From: Acidobacteriaceae bacterium KBS 146
GTDB lineage: Bacteria; Acidobacteriota; Terriglobia; Terriglobales; Acidobacteriaceae
Direction: 5' to 3'
Length of the DNA stretch: 64,000 nucleotides
Assembly (NCBI GenBank): GCA_000688615.1
Contig: JHVA01000001.1
Span: forward strand, 2,356,001 to 2,420,000
A program made the position numbers and the translations under genes. The notes below the pieces were generated by a model, which made no database searches, had not been told where the DNA came from, and saw only the letters and a program-made list of their open reading frames with translations. Shown piece by piece: positions 45,317-55,199 of this stretch. The first letter of the stretch is position 1; each line of letters begins with the position of its first letter.

Positions 45317-46774
45317 TCAATGCGACGGCGTGTGAGTGGGCTGTTCGGGTAGAACGATCAGGAACTGCTTCAGCTCGCGGCGCTGACGTTCGATCGCCTC
45401 GGCCCGCTGCTTTTCGATTTCGTCATGGATCTTGAATTCCTGTTTGGCTTTTTCCGACTCGCCGACCCGGTCATAAGCTACCCCCAGCCTATAGTGAGCC
45501 TCCCCCAACTGTGGGCTCGCCCTAATCGCCTTCGTGTAGAAATCGGTCGCTTTCTTAAAATCGTGTTGGGAGGCGGAGAGGATTCCAAGTTGAAGGTATG
45601 CCTCACCGCATTTCGGGTCAATTGTGATGGCTTTCGTCAGTAGACGCTCAGCCCGTTGCGTGGCTCGTTCCTCCAAATGCTGTTGCTGACGTTTCAGAAT
45701 GGCCATCGCGTAAAAGTAATTGGCGAGAGCGTTTGCAGGCTCAGCCTCCACAAACCGCGCCAGCTTCTTCTCAACGCACGGCAGCGGCTGGGGTGCCGCA
45801 ATCTGAATCTTTCCAAGGAAAAGGTATGGCTCAATGTCCTTCGGATTCAGGTCGGACGCATGGCAGAGGCTCAGCGCAGCTTCATCATAACGTGCGCCGG
45901 AGAAGAAAGATGCTCCAAGCCCTGTCAGCATCCTGGCCGATTGTGGGTGTATCTGTGACCCTTTCTGGAATACTTCCTGCGCCTGCCAGACGGCGCGATG
46001 CAACAGCAGCTCGGTGCCCCACTCAAAATAATTCTGTTCGCTCGGATCAAGACGTACTGCCTGCTCATATTCATGAACTGCGGCCAAAGAATCGCCGGAT
46101 CTTTCATCCACCTCGCCTGCCAATCGATGCCGGGTCGCTTCAACAGTCTCGCCGCCAACACTCGCAACACTGGCCTTCGGCTCTGTCGATTTAAGCGAAA
46201 GGGTCTTATTTGCCAGATCCTCACTTGTTCGCAAACTGGCATCCGATCCGTGGCCACCCACAGCGGTCCAATCCGTGACTCCTGCAATGGTGAAATTTGG
46301 CTTGTCCGCGAATGCCATGCCTTGTAACGAGGCATTCGAGTCGGAAGGAACCGATCCAGAATCTTCGAGGATCAGGTTGACTTCCTCCTTGTCCGTCCCA
46401 GACAACGTGTCAACGGTGGCGGTACGGCTCCGCAATCCCGATTTCTCCGCGCTAAGTTGATAGGTGCCTTTTAGCAAACCTGAAAACGAGAAGTCGCCTG
46501 CTCCGTCGCTTGTCCTCTGTAGTGCACCAGGGACACCCTTCTGTTCAAGACGTACCACCGCACTGCCAACTGGTTTTCCATCTAAATTGCGAACGACGCC
46601 GCGAACTGTAACTCCTTCCAAGTGTTGCGAGCGGATTTGCTGGGCAAGGACCGATGGAATCCACACAAGCCCCAGTGCTCCAATTGCAAGAAATCTACGA
46701 AAACGCCCGTAGTGCCTGCCTTTAGATAAAAAGGGCGATGTTGACAATTGCTCGCGGAGGTTAACTGCCTTCAT
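45317..46774 (-). CDS. Exported TPR protein 3 with carboxypeptidase-regulatory-like domain
   Basis: A 485-residue protein. After a signal segment (FLAIGALGLVWIPSVLAQQ), residues about 50-135 form a carboxypeptidase-regulatory-like beta-sandwich (GVVRNLDGKPVGSAVVRLEQ, GDFSFSGLLKGTYQLSAEK), the same module found at the N-terminus of the TonB receptors. TPRs follow (AVRLDPSEQNYFEWGTELL, AIRASPQLGEAHYRLG), close in sequence style to TPR protein 1. I chose ATG 46774 (AGAGG just upstream and a clean signal); a reading from 46942 adds 56 residues. It faces the rightward arm and probably belongs to the same system. Confidence 0.82.
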   Translation of the reverse strand: MKAVNLREQLSTSPFLSKGRHYGRFRRFLAIGALGLVWIPSVLAQQIRSQHLEGVTVRGVVRNLDGKPVGSAVVRLEQKGVPGALQRTSDGAGDFSFSGLLKGTYQLSAEKSGLRSRTATVDTLSGTDKEEVNLILEDSGSVPSDSNASLQGMAFADKPNFTIAGVTDWTAVGGHGSDASLRTSEDLANKTLSLKSTEPKASVASVGGETVEATRHRLAGEVDERSGDSLAAVHEYEQAVRLDPSEQNYFEWGTELLLHRAVWQAQEVFQKGSQIHPQSARMLTGLGASFFSGARYDEAALSLCHASDLNPKDIEPYLFLGKIQIAAPQPLPCVEKKLARFVEAEPANALANYFYAMAILKRQQQHLEERATQRAERLLTKAITIDPKCGEAYLQLGILSASQHDFKKATDFYTKAIRASPQLGEAHYRLGVAYDRVGESEKAKQEFKIHDEIEKQRAEAIERQRRELKQFLIVLPEQPTHTPSH

Positions 46775-47519
46775 AACCCTCTGCTTCTCCACCTGCCTAA
46801 GCTGCTCCATATTTTTGCGCCAAGCCGCCGCTTCTCCAGCGAGACGATGGTCATTGTACAAGCTGCCTACATAGATCGGTTGTTGTGAGGGTTGCTTTTG
46901 AGTACTACGAGACAATGTTCGGGCAGTCCGACGGGTAACCACTAAAGTTTTTGTCTGGGTCTATCAGCAACTCGGAAGAGCGGTTGCATAGACGTGTCAT
47001 TTCTCCGACGTACCAGCTAGAACGTGATTCAGAAAACGAGTCGAAGGCCTTGAGATACGCAAGTCCGATACCGGGGCTCAGATAAAGAGTCGGGGTAAAG
47101 TACTCCACGCGTCGCCCCGACGAAGAAGCAAAAACGAGGCTACCATTTGCGCTGAATGCCGAGGCCGGCAACTCAGAGATGGGCTTTTCGGCGTATGCTG
47201 CAGCAATGGGCCTGCCGTATTGGCGGCAGCTGGGTCGAGCCATGAGGCCTTGTTATTGGATTCATTGATGGACGTTTCGCTCTCAAGACGGAGACGTACG
47301 AGCGAAAAATATCGACGGTCTTCTCATTTTAAGGACGAGTTGTTCTCATTTTTTTATCGGTCCGACAGAATGGAAGGAATCAGCAAGTTTCAGCTGTGGT
47401 GGGCAGTTCACTCTCTCCCACGCTAGCCGACCTACAGCCCCGAAGTACCGCCGCGAACGCGTCTAGCAAGATACCGAGCAGCGGCGAAGATTCTGCCATT
47501 CGACACTCGCGTTCTCGAA
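46775..47519. other. 745-bp region with no assigned gene
   Basis: The only long ORF here is on the minus strand (47243-46905, 112 codons, starting MARPSCRQYGRP); I do not recognise it. Its SSGRRVEYFTPTLYLSPG segment has no clear family, and it may be a remnant or non-coding. The neighbouring TPR gene could extend in from 46942 if its longer start were used. No hairpin terminator or operator stands out. Confidence 0.4.
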
Positions 47520-50039
47520 CTACCAGGAAATCTCAACGGTTCGTTCCGAATATCCTCCTGATTCTCCGCCTCTAACAAGAATCCAATCTTGTTGGCGCTG
47601 TCCTCCCTTCACGGTCAGGTTCTGTGCCACACGACTATTTGTTCTCAGGTACACGCGTGACGCTTCTCCTGCCGGAACCGCCAAAAGGATTCGTAACGTG
47701 CGATCCCCCTTCTCCTCGCGGATAAGCTTTGGTAGCTCGGTGCTTACCCCCGGTTGCACTTGCTGCGGAGCCAATCCTACTTCTACTGCGGGCAGAGGAA
47801 TTCGAAGATGATGGGTACTCGCCTCAATCGCATTGCACGGTGCTCTTCGGAAAAAATCGTCAGATCGCTGGAGACAGAGCTTTATCGGATCTTGAGAAGT
47901 GACTTCAATTTCGAGATTCGAAGCAACCCGCTTCATGTGCAGATCGAGACGGATCTTCCCGAACAAAATATTTTTGATGCTCGCTTCCGTCCACTGCGCG
48001 GGCAACTGAGGATCAACCCGCAGCCTGTTTGTCAAAACATCCGCTTCGATTCCAAACAGACCACGCACCGCAGGACTCAAGACCATTGCCGACGACCACA
48101 ACTGATGAGAGCTGCTTCTGCCAAGTGGCTGGTAAAACTCACCGGATAAAACCTCCGTTGTGGCTCCTGGGTCCTGAAGCCATGTCAGGGCTGCATTCTG
48201 TCTAAGGCTGGCAAAACCGGCTTGCGGGCGGCCTACCCGATACTCCGCGAGAGCGGCCCAACCGGTATAGAGAGGCCAAACAGAGCCGTGGTGATAGCTC
48301 ATGGGATCGTAAGTTTCCGCTCCCTGCTCCATCGATCGCACTCCCCAGTCCGTGGCAAAGCCAGGTCCAGCCCAGAGATCGAACATCGCATCGGCCCGCG
48401 GAAGCGTGAGCAAACCGCTCCACCAGGCAACGGAAGGAAAGATCGTATGTCTGGCATCGAACGAATCGTCGCTGTTGCGGCTGAAGCTGTAAAATCCGTC
48501 GCTGCTGCGAAAACGAAGAAGATATTCTCGAATGACGCTCGCCTGCTGCGCTGCCGATGATGCAAGCGATTCATCGTGCATCACTTGCGCCAGCATGGCC
48601 ATGGATTCACAGGATTGTTGGTCGAGCGCCGCCAGATAGATCTCTTGATGGGGTAGCTTCGGAAGCCACTCTTCGACCCATCCTGTCCCTTGGGAGTTAT
48701 CGTAAACACCATGAGTAGTATGGGCGCGAGTGAAGGCATAGGCGCGCTTTACATTGTCCCAACGCTCTTGAAGATATCCCACATCTCCGCTTGCCTTCAC
48801 ATAATCCGCCATCTGCATTACGAATAAGGGCGTGGAATCTGCGGCGGCATAGAGGTATGGAAGCTTAGCCCAATCGACAAGCCCCGCGGTCTGGGAATAT
48901 TCATGCATCATCTTCCCATCAGCGCGTTGATGCGCGAGCAGAAAATCCATCGCCTCGCGGCTCAATTGGAAATCGCCGTAGCTGTTCACTGCATACAGAG
49001 TCCACAGGGTGTCGCGCCCGAAAAACCATCCGAATCCCGGACGTGCGGAATCTCCCGAGGTATACCATCCGCCGGCAAGCCCGGAACCCTCAGCGGATGC
49101 AACCTTTGCCTGTTCTATCGAGATCTCTGCCCATTGAATAGCTTCATCCAGTTCCTTGTCAGGTGTGTGGACAGTCAAACGGGTGTCAAAGAAGTGATCA
49201 TAAAAATCTGCAGTCGAGCGATAAAGTTCATGAACTGTTGCCGCTGCTTCAAGTAGTCGATCCCGCAGCTGAGTCTGCGTCAGCTCCGGCTTGCCATCGA
49301 CTCCCGTGACTGCCGCCAGAAGTGGAAAAAACTTATGGTCGTCGCGGCCCGGCTCGTAGCGGATGTGGAACTCGAGTGGCAGAGTCTTTGGTCTTTCCTG
49401 ATAAGGACGAAGCTCGCCACGGTCGCTTCCCGGCATCCCCACCATCCCGAAGAAATTAGGATTATCCGTTGCCAGCGTGTAAATGCCCCCGGTACCTATA
49501 CTCGTCCAGGATGCGGAGGGCCTCCCAAAATTGGGAGCGGGCCACTGGCGTTCCATCGAAGGCTCAAACTGCAGCGTAACGACAGCTGGCTTAACCGCAT
49601 GAATCTCAAACAGGACCATAGCTGTCGCGACATTCGACTCCGTCGCTCGCGGAATAAACATGTGCTGCTTTACCGTGATAGCAGCATGGGAATAAGTGAT
49701 GGTTGTGTGGTCAGGACGAACCTCGATCTGCGATGCGTGATCGTTGAGGTTGATCGTGGTCTCATAACCCTCCAGCGTTGCGGTAAGGCGGACGTTATGC
49801 AATATCTTCACCGGCAGAAGCCATAGTTCGAAGCTGCCATCTTGTTGGCCGAGTATGGCACCTCGCGCGCCTGGAACACTGAAAGGACGATTTGACTGCG
49901 CCGGTTGACAGATCTCCAATGGATTGCCACTCAGAGAAAAGCTCTGGACAGGGGTGAAAGAGGTCTGTACAGCGGCCAAAGCAGGAGAAGCCAGGAAGCT
50001 GAGAAGCATGCTGCGCAAGATGCACCGGAAGAATTGCAC
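47520..50039 (-). CDS. Six-hairpin glycosidase (GDE_C / MGH1-like), exported
   Basis: An 839-residue exported hydrolase. The signal peptide is MLLSFLASPALAAVQ. Residues about 30-270 are a beta-sandwich N-domain; residues about 290-700 form an (alpha/alpha)6 barrel with GGWYTSGDSARPGFGWFFGRDTLWTLY split over two blocks, MDFLLAHQRADGKMMHEYSQ, GTGWVEEWLPKLP and YHHGSVWPLYTGWAALAEY, which resemble glycogen-debranching C-domain/MGH1-like enzymes. Residues about 700-839 are a C-terminal beta domain. The likely substrate is an alpha-linked oligosaccharide. The start is GTG 50039 with AGAGGA upstream; ATG 50009 is an alternative. It follows a TonB receptor gene but a terminator lies between. Confidence 0.8.
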   Translation of the reverse strand: MQFFRCILRSMLLSFLASPALAAVQTSFTPVQSFSLSGNPLEICQPAQSNRPFSVPGARGAILGQQDGSFELWLLPVKILHNVRLTATLEGYETTINLNDHASQIEVRPDHTTITYSHAAITVKQHMFIPRATESNVATAMVLFEIHAVKPAVVTLQFEPSMERQWPAPNFGRPSASWTSIGTGGIYTLATDNPNFFGMVGMPGSDRGELRPYQERPKTLPLEFHIRYEPGRDDHKFFPLLAAVTGVDGKPELTQTQLRDRLLEAAATVHELYRSTADFYDHFFDTRLTVHTPDKELDEAIQWAEISIEQAKVASAEGSGLAGGWYTSGDSARPGFGWFFGRDTLWTLYAVNSYGDFQLSREAMDFLLAHQRADGKMMHEYSQTAGLVDWAKLPYLYAAADSTPLFVMQMADYVKASGDVGYLQERWDNVKRAYAFTRAHTTHGVYDNSQGTGWVEEWLPKLPHQEIYLAALDQQSCESMAMLAQVMHDESLASSAAQQASVIREYLLRFRSSDGFYSFSRNSDDSFDARHTIFPSVAWWSGLLTLPRADAMFDLWAGPGFATDWGVRSMEQGAETYDPMSYHHGSVWPLYTGWAALAEYRVGRPQAGFASLRQNAALTWLQDPGATTEVLSGEFYQPLGRSSSHQLWSSAMVLSPAVRGLFGIEADVLTNRLRVDPQLPAQWTEASIKNILFGKIRLDLHMKRVASNLEIEVTSQDPIKLCLQRSDDFFRRAPCNAIEASTHHLRIPLPAVEVGLAPQQVQPGVSTELPKLIREEKGDRTLRILLAVPAGEASRVYLRTNSRVAQNLTVKGGQRQQDWILVRGGESGGYSERTVEISW

Positions 50040-50088
50040 TGGTCCTCTTTTTTCCTTCGATCGTTACGAAGGTATTCTCATTCGGGGC

Positions 50089-50120
50089 AAAAAACAGGAG
50101 CTGCATGGTAGCAGCTCCTG
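50089..50120 (-). terminator. Rho-independent terminator between the receptor and glycosidase genes
   Basis: Perfect 10-bp arms CAGGAGCTGC (50095-50104) and GCAGCTCCTG (50111-50120) with a 6-nt loop. On the minus strand the stem is followed by six T (50094-50089). It lies 20 bp after the receptor's stop and ends 50 bp before the glycosidase start, so the receptor can be made in excess of the enzyme. Confidence 0.87.
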
Positions 50121-50139
50121 CAAAGATATTTCCATGCAA

Positions 50140-53100
50140 TTAGAACGTGATGCGCCCGGCAAACTGCAACTGCCGCATGCTTGAGTTTCCTTCCAGGCTC
50201 GTAATCACGCCGCCTGTACTGCAATCGATGCAGCGTGCGTTTGAGGCTGTGGGAATATCAAGTGCAGCATGGTTGAAGACATTGAAGGCCTGGAACTGGA
50301 ACTGCGCTTTAACTCGCTCTGTAATAGGTACGTCTTTGATAAGGGCCGCATCTGCATAGTAGTCACGCGGTCCTACCAAAGAGTTGCGACCAATGTTTCC
50401 GATCGTTCCGAAGGCTGGCCGTGCGAACGCTCCCGCCACCGCTCCATTCGCCGTTAATGCAGAGACCGGAGTGAAGTACTGCCTTGCATGCGTTATTGGA
50501 TCCAACGAACCGACCTCCGTCGCAAAACCTCCAGCCGCTGCCCGGTTGGGACGACAATCGCTCGTAACCCCTGGACCGCCGGCATTATTGTCGAGATCCT
50601 GGTCGGCCCCGCACTCCGCATAGGTCGGCGTAAATGGACGTCCGCTCTCCCATGTCGTGGTACCGGTCAGCGTCCATCCACCAATCGCATAATCGACTAA
50701 GCGGTTTGCGTGGCTCGCATACATCCGATCTCGTCCGAAAGGCAGCGCATACAGACCACTCATCACAAAGACATGCGTGCGGTTCGTATCGTTCCGTCCA
50801 CGACTGAGGTTCGGATAATTCGCAAACGCCGCATCATTGGCGTAGTTGATTGCTTTCGACCAGGTGTAGTTGGCGTTGAACTGCAGGCCATTGCTGAAGC
50901 GCTTATCCAATTTTGTCTGCAGTGCGTGGTAGTTTGCATTTGCCGCAGGAGCTGCCGACGTCAGCCCATTCGAGCAGCACGTCACCACAGCACCCTGGTA
51001 GATACCGGCAAACTTATTGAAGTAGGGGCGGCGAGCCGCACTGCTGCCCAACTGGCTTGGTGAAGTCGGAAGCACCGGCGCGTTGAAATCAAACCCATAC
51101 GTCTCTCCGGGATAAATACGCTCTGCGTGGTTGCCCACATAGGCGATTTCAGCGGTAAAGGTGTTGGTGAACTGCTGTTGCAGCGTCAGGTTCCACTGAT
51201 CGACCTTCGGAAGCTGAATGCGGCTGCCGCGAAACTGCGGACTGGTGTTGTTCGAAAAAGGAATGATACCGTTGCTCGGAATCGTCGGAGCGGCAGGTTT
51301 CGCAGGAAGCGAGGTCAGGGTCGCGTAGTACTGGCCAGTCGTACTGGTGGAGCCCTGGTCCTCGTTGTTCAAAACAGGAAGATTGTGTGTGAGGACGGAA
51401 CCAAAGAGCGTCCCAAAGAAGCCTACACTGTCGTAGACCTGCCCAAATCCACCACGAATCACCGTGTTCGGATGCACCTGATAGGCAAAGCCGAAACGAC
51501 CCGCCAGGTTCAGGTAATCCATCTTCTGGCCTCCGTTTGTGCCGATTCCATTTGCGCCAGCAACCCGAATGCCGCCTGCGTTGAGATCTGCGAAGCCACC
51601 GTTGCCGGCGCTGTTCACCGTCTCGGGATAAATTACATCCCATCGAACACCGTAGTTGACCTGCAGCTTATTCGTCACACGCCAGGAATCCTGCGCGTAG
51701 AAAGCACCACGCTTCTGCCTGTTGGAAGCATCCTGCTTATAGACGTCATATCGCTGAAAACGGGCTACCTGCCCGAACAGCAGAGATGCAAGTGCGTTTC
51801 CGCTTGACGGAACAGAATCCAGCGGGCCAGCCGCGGTCGAAGCCGACGCGAAGTTCAGGACGCCGGCCCGATCGTTATCGCTGGCGTTCCGCAGGTTTAG
51901 TGCATAGCGAATATCGCCGCCAAACTTGAGCGTGTGATTACCAAGGATCTTGGTCCAGTTGTTCGCCAGTTGGAATACCTGTTCACTCTCTAGCAGCGGG
52001 CAGTTGCAGCCCTGATTGCCGAAGTTGCTGATGGTGTCAGTCATAGTGAAGTTCGGCAGACCGCTGCTATCCGGTGCGGTATTGAGATTCGGAATGCCCG
52101 CAGCCTGCGCGGGAGTCATACCCGCCGAAAGCTTGTTTTCTGAAACGTGGTAGTTCAGAAATCCGAAACGCAGATCCGTCAGCAGAGACGGACTCACAGC
52201 CCAATCCATGCCTAGAGCCGCACTTTGGTTCTGCACGGTTGAACGTCCGGTCGTCCCACCGATGCCGAAACCCGGACCGCCTCCTGCCCCAAAAGCCGAA
52301 TTCCCGAACAAGCGGAAGAGAGCATAGTCATAACGGCCAAATGCATGAATCTTGCTATTGACCTGGTGATCCAGCCGCACATCCGCTTGGTCGGCGTCAC
52401 TACTGCCGTTACCAGATGCTGAGAAGTTGTTCGTGATTGAGTTTCCGTTGGTATTAGGAGCAGGCAACAACTTCAACAGAGCAATTGCCTGAGGCGAAAG
52501 GGCAGATCGTGGAATCGCGTTGCTGGCATACTGCTGTCCCGCTACTCCGGTCCCAGACGAGTGATTGTAGATGGGCTGGCTACCCAGATACTGACTCAAA
52601 TCGCAGGCCCCGCCGCTTGACTGATCGATGCAGGTGTTGCGCGCCTGCTGGGTAGGAACCGAGAGCAACTGGCTCGCCCCCAACCGCTGACGAGTTCCCT
52701 GGTAGTCCATGAAGAAGAACGTTCTGTCTTTGATGATGGGACCTGAAAGGGACCCCCCAAACTGACCGAATACCTGACCCGGAATATATTTCCCTGTCAC
52801 AGGATCAGGGCCGGATTGAGTGAAGGGATTGCGCGCCAACTGCTCACCGCTGTGGCGGAAGAAGAAGGTATCCCCATGGAACTGATTCCCGCCTGACTTG
52901 GTCTGTGCACTGACGATTCCTCCAATCGCTCCGCCAAATTCCGCGTCGTAATTGGAAGAAGTAACCTTGAGTTCACCAACAGAATCGAGTGTAGGGTTGA
53001 TGACGATAATTCCGAGTACTGGCTCCCGGTTATCGGTTCCATCCAGCAGCCATCCCTGAACGCCGTAACTCGATCCATTGGTCGTAACCGAGGTTGTTCC

Positions 53101-53652
53101 CTGGGGATTTTCCGGTCCACTGATATTGAACGTCGAGTGCTGCACGCCCGGGGTCAGAAGCGTAAACTGAGTGAAGTTACGGTTCATGTTGGGAAGGTTC
53201 TGAATGGCACGTTCATCCAGGATCTGGGAGACGTCTGCGCGATCCGTTTTCAGTGCCGGAATCTCGTTTGCCGAAACATTGACCGTCTGACTTGCCCCTT
53301 CCGCCCCCAACTGCACATCGACCATCTGTGCTGCGTCTGCGTGGACCGCGACCCCCTTGGACTCGCTCGACGCGAACGACGGAGCTTCCACTTTCACGTC
53401 GTAGGAATCGGGAATGAGATGACCGATATTCCAGGCGCCGCTGTCGTTGGTTTGAGTGGCTTGCGTCACGCCCTTTGCTGCATTCGTCACTGTAACCCTG
53501 GCGCCCTTTACAGCGGCACCTGAGGTGTCCGTGACTGTTCCATATACCGAGCCATACACCGCCTGTGCTCGCATACGGGGCGCTCCGATGAGCATAAGAC
53601 ACACCGCCGTCAGCGCCAGCCAGAAGCGAGCTGCTCCTTTGTGATTCAACAT
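50140..53652 (-). CDS. TonB-dependent receptor, Oar-like
   Basis: A 1170-residue outer-membrane receptor. Signal peptide FWLALTAVCLMLIGAPRMRAQ; carboxypeptidase-regulatory domain GSVYGTVTDTSGAAVKGARV; plug with the variant LPNMNRNFTQFTLLTPGV in place of LPLNGRNF, and SGGNQFHGDTFFFRHSG; barrel ending in LQFAGRITF. The ATG at 53652 has AGGAGG five bases upstream, which decides against the longer reading from 53730. A six-hairpin glycosidase follows, so it probably imports an oligosaccharide product. A winged-helix membrane protein is encoded divergently 134 bp away and may sense the substrate. Confidence 0.93.
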   Translation of the reverse strand: MLNHKGAARFWLALTAVCLMLIGAPRMRAQAVYGSVYGTVTDTSGAAVKGARVTVTNAAKGVTQATQTNDSGAWNIGHLIPDSYDVKVEAPSFASSESKGVAVHADAAQMVDVQLGAEGASQTVNVSANEIPALKTDRADVSQILDERAIQNLPNMNRNFTQFTLLTPGVQHSTFNISGPENPQGTTSVTTNGSSYGVQGWLLDGTDNREPVLGIIVINPTLDSVGELKVTSSNYDAEFGGAIGGIVSAQTKSGGNQFHGDTFFFRHSGEQLARNPFTQSGPDPVTGKYIPGQVFGQFGGSLSGPIIKDRTFFFMDYQGTRQRLGASQLLSVPTQQARNTCIDQSSGGACDLSQYLGSQPIYNHSSGTGVAGQQYASNAIPRSALSPQAIALLKLLPAPNTNGNSITNNFSASGNGSSDADQADVRLDHQVNSKIHAFGRYDYALFRLFGNSAFGAGGGPGFGIGGTTGRSTVQNQSAALGMDWAVSPSLLTDLRFGFLNYHVSENKLSAGMTPAQAAGIPNLNTAPDSSGLPNFTMTDTISNFGNQGCNCPLLESEQVFQLANNWTKILGNHTLKFGGDIRYALNLRNASDNDRAGVLNFASASTAAGPLDSVPSSGNALASLLFGQVARFQRYDVYKQDASNRQKRGAFYAQDSWRVTNKLQVNYGVRWDVIYPETVNSAGNGGFADLNAGGIRVAGANGIGTNGGQKMDYLNLAGRFGFAYQVHPNTVIRGGFGQVYDSVGFFGTLFGSVLTHNLPVLNNEDQGSTSTTGQYYATLTSLPAKPAAPTIPSNGIIPFSNNTSPQFRGSRIQLPKVDQWNLTLQQQFTNTFTAEIAYVGNHAERIYPGETYGFDFNAPVLPTSPSQLGSSAARRPYFNKFAGIYQGAVVTCCSNGLTSAAPAANANYHALQTKLDKRFSNGLQFNANYTWSKAINYANDAAFANYPNLSRGRNDTNRTHVFVMSGLYALPFGRDRMYASHANRLVDYAIGGWTLTGTTTWESGRPFTPTYAECGADQDLDNNAGGPGVTSDCRPNRAAAGGFATEVGSLDPITHARQYFTPVSALTANGAVAGAFARPAFGTIGNIGRNSLVGPRDYYADAALIKDVPITERVKAQFQFQAFNVFNHAALDIPTASNARCIDCSTGGVITSLEGNSSMRQLQFAGRITF

Positions 53653-53786
53653 CTGGTCCTCCTGAAATTGTGAGGGCAACAGTTTGCCTGTCGCAAATGA
53701 TGCGAATGCCCTCGCAATGGTGGCTAACATTCGAGCCTGGAGACCATCAAAGTCATCGTATTCACGGTGCGCACCTCGTTTGACGG

Positions 53787-55082
53787 GTGAAATTTGAGCG
53801 TGAAATACTTATCTCTGCGGTGAGAGAAGCTGTTGTAAAAGATTCAGTTAGCGGAGAAACGATCAACGATTCACGTTGGGCCTTAGCTCAGCGGATCGTC
53901 GCTAGCTCTCACCTCAGTTCGTCGCCAAAACTGATTGAGTTCTTCCTGTACGTCGTTGATTGCTATATCCGACAGGCTCCTGAAGAAGCCACAGAACAGC
54001 AGATCGGTGTACACGTCTTTCATCGCATTCCCGGCTACAACTCAAGCGACGACAGTATTGTTCGATCCCAGGCTCGCCTTCTTCGCATGAAGTTGACGGC
54101 ATACTTCGCGAGCGATGGGCGGGACGAAGAGCTCATCGTCGAAATCCCGAAGGGGCACTATCTCCCGGTCTTTCGTCCGGCCGCTCATGTCGATCCTGTC
54201 CGTGCCTCATCTCCGCGAACAGAACCTGTCTCCGAATCCGCCGATCCCCCTGCAGACCCTCCCGCAGATTCCTCAGAGGCTCGCTTTCGCTTCACATGGA
54301 AGCAGATCGCACTAGTCTGTCTTTGCCTCGCCCTTGGAGGCTTCGCAGGATTTCTTGTCGGGACACACATGCCCGCAATACAGAAATCCGATACCGATCC
54401 GTTCTGGAAGCCTTTCTTTACGGACGAACCTCCTCTGATCATCTACAGCAACCCTCTCTTTAAAGGTGATCCTTATGCAGGGCTTCGTCTGGTGCCCCGG
54501 CCAGACCTCGCCGATTCGCCCGATTATGCCGGTACCCCTGATGAAACCTACACCGGCACCGGCGAAGTGACCGCGGTCTATGAACTGACCAGGATCTTCG
54601 ACCTTCACCACGCCAACTTCACCCTCAAACGGAGCCGGCTGGTGACCTGGGACGAAGCGAAGCTGCGAAACCTTGTCTTCGTCGGTGCCCCAAGTCAAAA
54701 CGGCGCTTTGCAGGATCTCCCGACCATGCCAGATTTCGTTATCGATCTCGATGGGAATCACAAAGGCTACATCCTTAATAAGCATCCTCGTTCCGGCGAG
54801 CCGCAAAGGTTCGTCCCCTCATCCCCGAACGACGAGTACGCGATCATCGCCTCGATCCCAGGCATCCAGCCGGAACGCCGTATCGCGGTCTTTACCGGGC
54901 TGACCACCAATGGAACCCAGGCCGCCGTCGAATTTGCCTGCAGCCCGGAAGAGATTCGTCTCTTGACAGGTCGTGTCGGCCAGACCAAGGGTGTGATCAA
55001 TCCCTTTGAGGCCATTCTTCATATCAAGCTAAGCGGTGGAGTGCCGCTGCAGACCGAACTCGAGACCCTTCACCAGCATTAG
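53787..55082 (+). CDS. Membrane-tethered winged-helix-like regulator
   Basis: A 431-residue protein. Residues about 30-135 match a domain common in Acidobacteriota and often annotated as a winged-helix or cyclase-like regulator: SPKLIEFFLYVVDCYIRQ, EQQIGVHVFHRIPGYNSSDD, SIVRSQARLLRMKLTAYF and IPKGHYLPVF. A Pro/Ser-rich linker follows, then one transmembrane helix (about 172-192, IALVCLCLALGGFAGFLVG) and a C-terminal domain of about 230 residues that I do not recognise and that would lie in the periplasm. This layout suggests a one-component sensor like ToxR/CadC. It is divergent from the TonB receptor. The start is GTG and is uncertain. Confidence 0.72.
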   Translation: MKFEREILISAVREAVVKDSVSGETINDSRWALAQRIVASSHLSSSPKLIEFFLYVVDCYIRQAPEEATEQQIGVHVFHRIPGYNSSDDSIVRSQARLLRMKLTAYFASDGRDEELIVEIPKGHYLPVFRPAAHVDPVRASSPRTEPVSESADPPADPPADSSEARFRFTWKQIALVCLCLALGGFAGFLVGTHMPAIQKSDTDPFWKPFFTDEPPLIIYSNPLFKGDPYAGLRLVPRPDLADSPDYAGTPDETYTGTGEVTAVYELTRIFDLHHANFTLKRSRLVTWDEAKLRNLVFVGAPSQNGALQDLPTMPDFVIDLDGNHKGYILNKHPRSGEPQRFVPSSPNDEYAIIASIPGIQPERRIAVFTGLTTNGTQAAVEFACSPEEIRLLTGRVGQTKGVINPFEAILHIKLSGGVPLQTELETLHQH

Positions 55083-55199
55083 GACCGAATCAAAAACCAT
55101 CCGCAACTTCTTCGAGGTACCTATTTGGGCGCACTGCCGTTACACTACCCAAGGCGTCCTGTAATTTTGAGCATCGAGACGCAGAAAGGGGGGGCCAGT

